Assembly: GCA_049889655.1 (NCBI GenBank)
Contig: JBMHCY010000049.1
Coordinates: 1-20,436, forward strand
Length of the DNA: 20,436 nt
From: UBA1172 sp049889655
Lineage (GTDB): Bacteria > Pseudomonadota > Alphaproteobacteria > Puniceispirillales > UBA1172
Direction of reading: 5' to 3'
Part shown: one piece after another, positions 14,014 through 20,436 of the stretch
How the letters are laid out: each line of letters begins with the position of its first letter
Position numbering within the stretch: position 1 is the stretch's first letter
The notes under the pieces: generated by a model
Databases searched by the model: none
What the model saw: only the letters and a program-made list of their open reading frames with translations
What the model was told of the DNA's origin: nothing
Program-made: the position numbers and the translations under genes

Positions 14014-14766
14014 ATGGCCAGAGGCTCTTTACATCAACGCTACCGTACCGCCGGGGATAGCGGCGTGATCGTCTGTTTCGATGATCATCCCATGGATGAG
14101 GCGACAGTCCTTGCCCGCCAGCTGGCACAGGAGCTGAAGGATCAACCTCCGCCTTTTGCCGCCGCAATCCGTGACCTGATCCCGGGACTTAATAACGTTT
14201 GTATTCAATATGATGCGCGTTTATTTTCAAGTGATGAAATAAAGTCATATGTCGATGCGTTGCTGCCCGGGCTCAACCCCCTGGGGGCATCATCAGGCAC
14301 CCATTGGTGCATCCCTGCCGTCTATGGTGGCGAGTATGGCCCTGATCTCAATGACGTGGCGGCGGCGACCGGGCTTGATCCGGATGAGGTTATCCAGCGG
14401 CATACGGCGAGGCCGCTGACGGTCGCCATCATGGGGTTCATGCCCGGGCTCGGCTATCTGAAGGGGGTGGATGAGGCGCTCTACCTGCCGCGTAAATCGA
14501 GCCCGAGGGCTGTTGTGCCTGCCCGCAGTCTCGGCATTGCCATGGATCAATCGGTGATTTACCCGCTGGAAAGCCCGGGCGGCTGGAATCTGATCGGCCG
14601 GGTGCCTGTCCGGCCATTTGATCCGGCCCGGGAAGACCCGATCCTGTTCCGCCCGGGGGATCGTGTGTCCTTCACTGCCGTCGATGCGGCCAGTTTTGCC
14701 GATCTTGAACAGCGCGTTTCTGCCGGTGAGCAGGTCATCACCACCATCACAGAGGATGATGCCTGA
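14014..14766 (+). CDS. pxpB: 5-oxoprolinase subunit PxpB
   Basis: About 250 residues. PxpB/KipI-type signatures include IPAVYGGEYGPDLNDVAAATGL, the GFMPGLGYLKGVDEALYLPRKSSPRAVVPARSLGIA block and the invariant YPLESPGGWNLIGR. With PxpC it forms the part of the complex that phosphorylates and opens 5-oxoproline; the B. subtilis KipI homologue also inhibits a sporulation kinase (family knowledge). The ATG at 14014 is the best start but has no close ribosome binding site; a GTG at 14064 is an alternative. The stop overlaps the pxpC start by one base (TGATG). Confidence 0.92.
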   Translation: MARGSLHQRYRTAGDSGVIVCFDDHPMDEATVLARQLAQELKDQPPPFAAAIRDLIPGLNNVCIQYDARLFSSDEIKSYVDALLPGLNPLGASSGTHWCIPAVYGGEYGPDLNDVAAATGLDPDEVIQRHTARPLTVAIMGFMPGLGYLKGVDEALYLPRKSSPRAVVPARSLGIAMDQSVIYPLESPGGWNLIGRVPVRPFDPAREDPILFRPGDRVSFTAVDAASFADLEQRVSAGEQVITTITEDDA

Positions 14767-15773
14767 TGCGGTCGATCCGGATTGATACAGCGGGCCCCCA
14801 CACCACCATCCAGGACAAGGGCAGGGGCGGGTATCAGGCTCTCGGTATGCCCGAAGGCGGTGTGCTTGACCGTGATGCCATGCGGCTTGGCAATGCGCTT
14901 GTCGGCAATCCTGAAGAGGCGGCGGTGCTCGAAATCTGCCTTGGCGGTCTCGGGGTGGAACTGCTGGCCCCGGCCCGGGTCGCCCTCACAGGAACCGGCG
15001 AGGGGCATCTGGTGGTTAGCGATGATAGCGGCATGGCCCTTCAGGTTCCGGCCAACCGGTCGGTTGATCTCATCGCGGGGCAGAAAATCAGGCTCGGCCC
15101 GCTCACCGATACCAATACAGTGACACTGGCTGTTTCCGGCGGCATAGCGACACCGCTTCTCTATGGCTCACGCGGGACGTCGCCCAATGCCGGGATTGGC
15201 GGGGTTGACGGGGGTGTGCTCAAGGACGGGATGATCCTGCCGCTCGGTGATCCGGCAGAGACCGAGGCCCCGGAATGGCAGGGCGGAGACCTGATGACCG
15301 GCGATGTAACAATGATCAGGGCCTGTGCCGGGCCTCAGGATGACCGGTTCACCGAAGAGGCCCTGGCCCTGTTTTTTGAGGCCCCGTTCACGGTCACGCC
15401 GATGCTCAACCGCATGGGGATGCGGCTTGAAGGCCCGGGGCTTCGCCATATCGACAATGCTGACATTCCCTCAGACGGGATCGTCACCGGATCAGTGCAG
15501 GTGCCCGGTAACGGCCAGCCGATCATCCTGCTGGCGGATCATCAGACAACCGGCGGCTATACCAAAATCGCCACGGTCATCAGCACGGACCTGCCGCGGC
15601 TGGCTCGCCTGAGGCCGGGGACGGCTGTCCATTTCACCCAGGTCACGGTTGCTGAGGCGGAGACGATCGCCCGCGACCATGAAGCCCGGGTTCAGGCAAT
15701 GCTGGCGAGGCTCGCCCCGGCCCCGGCCATGTTTGATCAGGCGGCCCTCTACCGTCTTGGCGATACGACCTGA
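14766..15773 (+). CDS. pxpC: 5-oxoprolinase subunit PxpC
   Basis: The 335-residue protein shows the biotin-dependent carboxyltransferase-like (AHS2/KipA) fold signature: DTAGPHTTIQDKGRGGYQALGMPEGGVLDRDAMRLGN at the N-terminus, AVSGGI and YGSRGTSPNAGIGG mid-protein, and LNRMGMRLEGP with QTTGGYTKIATVIS later. Acts with PxpA and PxpB. It is translationally coupled to pxpB by the TGATG overlap. The 49 bp to the next gene hold no terminator, so read-through into the dehydrogenase-like gene and gcrA is possible. Confidence 0.93.
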   Translation: MRSIRIDTAGPHTTIQDKGRGGYQALGMPEGGVLDRDAMRLGNALVGNPEEAAVLEICLGGLGVELLAPARVALTGTGEGHLVVSDDSGMALQVPANRSVDLIAGQKIRLGPLTDTNTVTLAVSGGIATPLLYGSRGTSPNAGIGGVDGGVLKDGMILPLGDPAETEAPEWQGGDLMTGDVTMIRACAGPQDDRFTEEALALFFEAPFTVTPMLNRMGMRLEGPGLRHIDNADIPSDGIVTGSVQVPGNGQPIILLADHQTTGGYTKIATVISTDLPRLARLRPGTAVHFTQVTVAEAETIARDHEARVQAMLARLAPAPAMFDQAALYRLGDTT

Positions 15774-15822
15774 ACGGGGCTGTTTTTTCTTGCCCGATGG
15801 CACGGAATAAGTAGGATGAGGC

Positions 15823-16653
15823 ATGGCTACGACACCCCCCCTCAACATTACCGGTCATACACGTGTTTACGGCATGATCGCCGACCCGATCGGCCATGTC
15901 CGCGCGCCGATGGTCTACAATCCGGTTTTTGAGGAACGGGGCATTGATGCTGTGATGGTTCCGTTGCATATCACGCCGGAAAATCTGGCCGATGCGATGC
16001 GGTCGCTGGCCCGTGTGCCGAATTTTGGTGGTGTCTGCGTCTCGATCCCCCACAAGATGGAACTGGCAGCAATCTGTGATGAACTCGGCCTTGCCGCAAG
16101 GCTGACCGATGCGGTCAACGCTGTCCGGTTTGAGGATGGTCGCCTGATTGGTGATAATTTTGACGGCAAGGGTTTTGTCGCCGGGCTGCGTGGTGAGGGG
16201 ATTGCGCTTGTCGGTAAGAATATCCTGATGATCGGTGCCGGTGGCGCGGCGCGGGCTATTGCCGCGGCTCTGGCCGAAACCGATGCTGCCAGCCTGACCA
16301 TCGCCAACCGGACACAAGCTCGGGCTGCGGAGATCGTCACCATGCTGGATGGCGTGGGCACGTCACTCCGGCTTGATGTTGCATCGGTGGATGGTCTGGA
16401 GGCCACACTGGCCGAGGCCGATATCATCATTAACACGACATCACTCGGTCTCCATGACGGTGATGCCCTGCCGTGTGATCTGGCTGCGGCCAGGGCGGAA
16501 GCGGTGGTGGCCGATATCATCATGATCCCTGCTGTCACGGCATGGATGAAAGCCGCAGAAGACCGCGGGCTTCGTGTTCATGCCGGACGGCATATGCTGG
16601 ATTACCAGCGTGATCTGATGGGCGTATTCCTGAATATGTGGGTTGATGAATAA
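15823..16653 (+). CDS. Shikimate dehydrogenase-like oxidoreductase (AroE paralogue)
   Basis: The 276-residue protein has both AroE domains: an N-terminal substrate domain (1-120) and a Rossmann fold with IGAGGAARAI (137-146). Conserved catalytic residues are K78 (VSIPHK), N99 (DAVNAV) and D114 (DNFDG). However, the AroE motif PIxHSxSP is PIGHVRAP here: the two serines that bind the shikimate carboxylate are V26 and A28, and NTDG is NFDG. It is therefore better regarded as a paralogue with a different substrate (quinate- or AroE-like group) than the biosynthetic shikimate dehydrogenase. AGGATGAGGC precedes the start. It lies between pxpC and gcrA on the same strand. Confidence 0.85.
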   Translation: MATTPPLNITGHTRVYGMIADPIGHVRAPMVYNPVFEERGIDAVMVPLHITPENLADAMRSLARVPNFGGVCVSIPHKMELAAICDELGLAARLTDAVNAVRFEDGRLIGDNFDGKGFVAGLRGEGIALVGKNILMIGAGGAARAIAAALAETDAASLTIANRTQARAAEIVTMLDGVGTSLRLDVASVDGLEATLAEADIIINTTSLGLHDGDALPCDLAAARAEAVVADIIMIPAVTAWMKAAEDRGLRVHAGRHMLDYQRDLMGVFLNMWVDE

Positions 16654-16668
16654 CAAGGGAGCATTGAG

Positions 16669-17085
16669 ATGGCTGAAACACTTGTCTGGACAGAAGAACG
16701 TCTCGAAAAACTGAAAGAGCTCTGGAACAAAGGGCTGTCGATTTCGCAGATCGGCGAGGAACTGGATGTTTCCCGCAATGCGATTGCCGGCAAGGTCTAT
16801 CGCCTCGGGCTGCCGAAGCGGCAATCACCGATTTCATCAAAACCGGCTGCCAAAAAAGCGGCTGCTGCCCCGGCCCCGGCCGAAACGATCGATCAGACTG
16901 ATCTGCCGCTCAAACTGGCGTTGCGGAATATTGACTGGTCACGAAGCAAGTGTTCCTGGCCGATCGGTGATCCGAAGACAACCGCTTTCAAGTTCTGCGG
17001 CAAGGATGTCGTCATGGGCAAGCCCTATTGCAACGATCACTGCTTTGAAGCCTATACCACAAGCCGTGAAGGCGGCAGTTCCTGA
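16669..17085 (+). CDS. gcrA: Cell-cycle regulator GcrA
   Basis: The 138-residue GcrA family protein has the N-terminal HTH LVWTEERLEKLKELWNKGLS and ISQIGEELDVSRNAIAGKVYRLGLPKR, a flexible Ala/Lys/Pro linker (51-72) and the conserved C-terminal block with KCSWPIGDP, FKFCG and GKPYCNDHCFEAY (C95, C110, C121, H124, C125, a plausible metal site). In Caulobacter GcrA binds sigma70-RNA polymerase and activates promoters carrying CcrM-methylated GANTC sites. It is shorter than the Caulobacter protein (about 173). AAGGGAG precedes the start. The gene is 15 bp after the AroE paralogue and 3 bp before pepN, suggesting one transcript. Confidence 0.93.
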   Translation: MAETLVWTEERLEKLKELWNKGLSISQIGEELDVSRNAIAGKVYRLGLPKRQSPISSKPAAKKAAAAPAPAETIDQTDLPLKLALRNIDWSRSKCSWPIGDPKTTAFKFCGKDVVMGKPYCNDHCFEAYTTSREGGSS

Positions 17086-17088
17086 CCG

Positions 17089-19698
17089 ATGCCGAACAGC
17101 CCTGTCTTCCGGAAAGATTACGCTGCCCCGGCGCACGCTGTCGATAAGGTCGACCTGACCATCGCCATTTATGATGATCGTGCGGTGGTGACGGCACGGC
17201 TCGAAACCCGGCAGCTGGCGCGCAAGAATACCCCGCTGGTGCTGAAGGGCGGGCCCGGAATGCAGCTTGATGCCATCAGCGTCGATGGCAGTGCCCTTAA
17301 TCCCGATGATCTTGATCCCTCCAGCGGTGAGATCAGCGTGCCTGTGGGCAAACAATCCGTGGTCGAAACCGTCACCACGATCAACCCCTATGAGAACACC
17401 ACCCTTGAAGGGCTTTATCTCTCCGGTGATATGCTCTGTACCCAGTGCGAACCGGAAGGCTTTCGTCATATCACCTGGCATCCTGACCGGCCGGACGTGA
17501 TGGGGGTCTACACCACCCGCATCGAGGCCCCGAAACGGTTTCCTGTGCTGCTGGCCAATGGCAATTGCATCGATAAGGGCGATCTCGGGGCTGACCGGCA
17601 TTTTGTCACCTGGCATGATCCGTACCCGAAGCCAAGTTATCTTTTTGCCATGGTAGCCGGTGATCTCGAAGAGGCCAGCGACAGTTTCACCACCATGGAC
17701 GGGCGTCAGGTCGCGCTCAAGATTTTCGTTGAGCACGGCAATGCCCACCGCACCGGCCATGCCATGGAAAGCCTCAAGAAATCGATGAAATGGGATGAAG
17801 AGGTCTATGGCCTCGCCTATGACCTCGATATCTTTATGATCGTCGCTGTCAGCCATTTCAACATGGGGGCGATGGAAAACAAGGGGCTCAATATCTTCAA
17901 TTCGAAGTTCATCCTCGCTGATGATGAAACCGCCAGCGATGACGATCTGGAACGTGTCGAAGGCATTGTCGCCCATGAATATTTCCATAACTGGACCGGC
18001 AATCGCATCACCTGCCGGGATTGGTTCCAGCTGACCCTCAAAGAGGGGCTGACCGTCTATCGTGATCAGGAATTCACCGCCGATATGCACTCGCGCGGGG
18101 TCAAGCGGGCTGATGATGTGGCGCTGTTGCGGGCGATCCAGTTCCCCGAGGACAGCGGCCCGACGGCACACCCGATCCGCCCCGAGGAATACAGCGAGAT
18201 CAACAATTTCTACACGCCCACTGTCTATGAAAAGGGGGCGGAGGTGATCCGCATGATAGCTGCCATCCTCGGCCATGACGGGTTCATGAAGGGCATGAAA
18301 CGCTATGTCGAACGCCATGATGGGGCAGCGGTGACCTGTGAGGATTTCATCGCCGCCATGGAAGACGCAAACAACGCTGATCTTGGCCAGTTCCGCCGCT
18401 GGTACGAACAGGCCGGCACACCGCGTTTGCGGATTGACCGTTCCCACGATCTGGCCTCAGGCGAATTGACGCTGCATCTGCGCCAGACACTTCCCGAAAC
18501 TGCGGCGGAAACACCCCGGAAACCACTTGTCATGCCGATCAGCCTCGGGCTCGTTGGGGAAGACGGGGCCGATCTGCCGGTTCGCATCAAAGGGCGGAAC
18601 CATGCCGATGATGATCATCAGGCCACCGTTATCCTTGATCAGCACGAGGCCCATATCACCCTCACGGATGTTCCGGAAGGGGCCGTGCCGTCCTACCTGC
18701 GCGGATTTTCCGCCCCGGTGATCCTTGATGATGACCTGACCACCGCCGACAGGCTGACCCTGCTGGCTGGTGACAGTGATGCTTTTGGTCGCTGGGATGC
18801 CGGGCAGTCGCTGATGCTGAACACACTCAAGGCGATTATCGATGGGGCTGACCACCGCGATGAAGGGCTCGACAGCCTCGGCCGGGGGATCGCCGCAATG
18901 CTGGCAGATGACCGGCTCGACGGCGCGGAAAAGGCACGTATTCTCAAACTGCCGTCTCAGTCGATCATGGAAGGGATGCTGGAAACACCGGACCCGCTGG
19001 TGGTGTTTGATGCCCGTGACCGGATGCTGACAGCACTTGCCGGGCATCTCGCCCCGTTGACTGAAGCAGGGCTGGCGGCCTTTCAGGGCCGTGAGGATGA
19101 GCTGACAGCCCAGGAGAGGGCGCTTTATGCCCGGTTTATCATTTTGGCTGTTAAGGCGGGCAGTGACGACGCCCAGCATCACGCCCTGGCGATGAGCCGC
19201 AGCCGCAACATGACGATCTCGGAAGCCGGGCTCGCGGCCCTCAACCAGACTGACGGGGCGATCCGGGCTGAGGCACTGGCCGATTTTGCTGAACGCTGGG
19301 CCGAGAACAGCCTCGTGATGGAAAAATGGTTTGCGCTTGAATCCTCGGCACCGCTTGTTTCCACCCCGGCCCATTGCGAAACCCTGATGGAGCATCCGGC
19401 ATTTGACAGCAACAACCCCAACAAATTGCGGTCAGTACTGTCGGTCTTCGGCATGATCAATACCCGGCATTTTCATGCTGATGACGGCAGCGGCTATCGT
19501 TTTCTGGCACGGCATATCGGCCAGATCGATGCGCGCAATCCCCAGATCGCTGCCCGCATGGCCCTGCCGCTGACACGGTTTGGCCGCTATGGTGATGATC
19601 GTCAGGCACTGATCAAGGGCGCATTGGCCAACCTGAAAACCCTTGAAAATATTTCAAGTGATTTATCAGAAGTTATTGGTAAGGCACTGAAACAATAG
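17089..19698 (+). CDS. pepN: Aminopeptidase N (M1 family)
   Basis: The 869-residue cytoplasmic zinc aminopeptidase shows the M1 substrate motif GAMEN (260-264) and zinc site H296-E297-x2-H300 (HEYFHNW) with the third ligand E319 (LKEGL). Positions agree closely with E. coli PepN, and the length is normal. The start three bases after the gcrA stop lacks a strong ribosome binding site, so translation is probably coupled. The 3' end converges on the helicase gene with three bases between stops and no hairpin terminator. Confidence 0.96.
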   Translation: MPNSPVFRKDYAAPAHAVDKVDLTIAIYDDRAVVTARLETRQLARKNTPLVLKGGPGMQLDAISVDGSALNPDDLDPSSGEISVPVGKQSVVETVTTINPYENTTLEGLYLSGDMLCTQCEPEGFRHITWHPDRPDVMGVYTTRIEAPKRFPVLLANGNCIDKGDLGADRHFVTWHDPYPKPSYLFAMVAGDLEEASDSFTTMDGRQVALKIFVEHGNAHRTGHAMESLKKSMKWDEEVYGLAYDLDIFMIVAVSHFNMGAMENKGLNIFNSKFILADDETASDDDLERVEGIVAHEYFHNWTGNRITCRDWFQLTLKEGLTVYRDQEFTADMHSRGVKRADDVALLRAIQFPEDSGPTAHPIRPEEYSEINNFYTPTVYEKGAEVIRMIAAILGHDGFMKGMKRYVERHDGAAVTCEDFIAAMEDANNADLGQFRRWYEQAGTPRLRIDRSHDLASGELTLHLRQTLPETAAETPRKPLVMPISLGLVGEDGADLPVRIKGRNHADDDHQATVILDQHEAHITLTDVPEGAVPSYLRGFSAPVILDDDLTTADRLTLLAGDSDAFGRWDAGQSLMLNTLKAIIDGADHRDEGLDSLGRGIAAMLADDRLDGAEKARILKLPSQSIMEGMLETPDPLVVFDARDRMLTALAGHLAPLTEAGLAAFQGREDELTAQERALYARFIILAVKAGSDDAQHHALAMSRSRNMTISEAGLAALNQTDGAIRAEALADFAERWAENSLVMEKWFALESSAPLVSTPAHCETLMEHPAFDSNNPNKLRSVLSVFGMINTRHFHADDGSGYRFLARHIGQIDARNPQIAARMALPLTRFGRYGDDRQALIKGALANLKTLENISSDLSEVIGKALKQ

Positions 19699-19701
19699 CG
19701 C

Positions 19702-20436
19702 TTATCGCGTCAGGAATGCTGGAACGTGATCGGTATCACGGAAACTGTCTCCACGGCTTTCCGGCGGGGCCGGACGCTCATCGTGGGTATTGCCGTTGCG
19801 GGAGCCTCGCCGCGACGAAGAGGCTGTTTCCTTCTTCTGTGACTTTGGCTTGTCTTCCCGGGGCTTGTCCTCGCTGCCGGTATCAGCGTCGACAGGGGTG
19901 ATGGTCTTGCCGATGAGTTTTTCGATCGCGCGGATTGCTTTGCTGTCATCGTCATTGGCCACCAGCGTGAAGGCGCGGCCTGATTTGCCTGCCCGTCCGG
20001 TCCTGCCGATCCGATGGACGTAATCTTCAGGATTGTGCGGCACATCGAAATTGAACACATGGGACAGCCCGGCGATATCGATCCCGCGCGCGGCCACATC
20101 ACTGGCCACCAGCAGCGGCACTTCACCGTTTTTGAACTTGGCAAGAGCCTCATTCCGGGCTGACTGGGTCATATCGCCATGCAGCGCCAGCACATCAAAT
20201 CCGTGCCGTTCCAGCGAGGTTTTGAGGGTGCTGATATCGCGCTTGCGGTTGCAGAAGATGACAGCGTTGGCGACATCCTCGGCGTGGATAAGATCACGCA
20301 GGGTTTCGCGCTTGCGCTTGGTCTGGGTGGTTGCCACGAACTGTTCGACTGTATCGGCGGTCGAGGCCGGGGCGGCGACTTCGATCACCTTGGGGTTAAT
20401 GACGAATTTGGCACCGATTTTCTGCATTTCATCATC
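19702..20436 (-). CDS. rhlE: DEAD-box RNA helicase, C-terminal part (N-terminus off the right edge)
   Basis: About 244 residues of the C-terminal part are present; the frame continues to the window end without a start. It covers the helicase C domain: TVEQFVATT, motif IV VIFCNRKRD, ALHGDMTQSAR, motif V VASDVAARGIDIAG, and motif VI HRIGRTGRAGKSGRAF. A basic, low-complexity tail (KSQKKETASSSRRGSR) follows, typical of RhlE-type helicases in ribosome assembly and RNA turnover. The DEAD and SAT motifs lie beyond the window, so subfamily rests on the C domain and tail. Confidence 0.88.
   Translation of the reverse strand, partial: DDEMQKIGAKFVINPKVIEVAAPASTADTVEQFVATTQTKRKRETLRDLIHAEDVANAVIFCNRKRDISTLKTSLERHGFDVLALHGDMTQSARNEALAKFKNGEVPLLVASDVAARGIDIAGLSHVFNFDVPHNPEDYVHRIGRTGRAGKSGRAFTLVANDDDSKAIRAIEKLIGKTITPVDADTGSEDKPREDKPKSQKKETASSSRRGSRNGNTHDERPAPPESRGDSFRDTDHVPAFLTR

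Noticed and set aside
16939..18447. Long minus-strand open frame (about 500 codons) opposite gcrA and pepN
   Set aside because: It is antisense to pepN, whose GAMEN and HExxH motifs are intact; the long frame is a codon-usage shadow in GC-rich DNA.
18457..19395. Minus-strand open frame of about 310 codons within pepN
   Set aside because: Also a shadow of pepN; no recognisable domain or ribosome binding site.
19642..19658. Palindrome CTTGAAA-ATA-TTTCAAG near the 3' end of pepN
   Set aside because: It is inside coding sequence, is AT-rich without a T-tract, and matches no other copy in the window; probably chance.
1..20436. CRISPR array, rRNA, insertion sequence or prophage structural genes
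   Set aside because: No regularly spaced repeats, rRNA sequence, transposase or phage structural proteins were seen on either strand.

Overview
The window is a chromosomal segment of an alphaproteobacterium. The evidence is a CtrA-type response regulator and a GcrA-type regulator (both essentially confined to Alphaproteobacteria), a DksA with the single-cysteine alphaproteobacterial signature, an RHH/BrnT toxin-antitoxin pair, and GAAC-N7-GAAM repeats in front of recA that resemble the alphaproteobacterial LexA box. Protein flavour suggests a Rhodospirillales-like or related marine lineage rather than Caulobacterales, but the species cannot be named from sequence alone.

Layout. Positions 1-500 look like the edge of an integrated element: a partial XRE-type HTH gene (1-212, -), its promoter with a lambda-like palindromic operator (296-313), and a tRNA-Gly(UCC) gene cut off inside the anticodon arm (414-451, -). 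A brnTA toxin-antitoxin operon (501-993, -) with a perfect 13-bp inverted repeat over its start lies between that edge and the core genome. Then come, all on the minus strand, hemH, a DUF3553 gene and ctrA. Diverging from ctrA is dksA, followed by a short CckA-like sensorless histidine kinase whose reading frame needs a one-base slip in an A8 run. Next is recA with two 23-nt direct repeats in its promoter, then alaS. icd and a LOG-family gene are convergent to alaS. A plus-strand cluster (LysM protein, CDP-alcohol phosphatidyltransferase, msrB) is followed by the 5-oxoprolinase genes pxpA (-) and pxpBC (+), a shikimate-dehydrogenase-like paralogue, gcrA and pepN (+). The right edge cuts through a DEAD-box RNA helicase (-).

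How the parts may work together. The most interesting layer is regulatory. The 18-bp palindrome AATCAC-N6-GTGATT occurs in the XRE-gene promoter and twice, 31 bp apart, in the ctrA/dksA intergenic region; a 19-nt stretch is identical between the two loci. One ctrA copy overlaps a near-consensus CtrA box (CTAA-N7-TTAA), and a perfect CtrA box (TTAA-N7-TTAA) precedes the CckA-like kinase gene. This suggests (inference) that an XRE-family repressor acts on the master cell-cycle regulator, and that CtrA controls a kinase resembling its own upstream kinase. GcrA, the other master regulator, is encoded 13 kb away in an apparent operon with metabolic and peptidase genes. Most of the remainder is ordinary housekeeping content.
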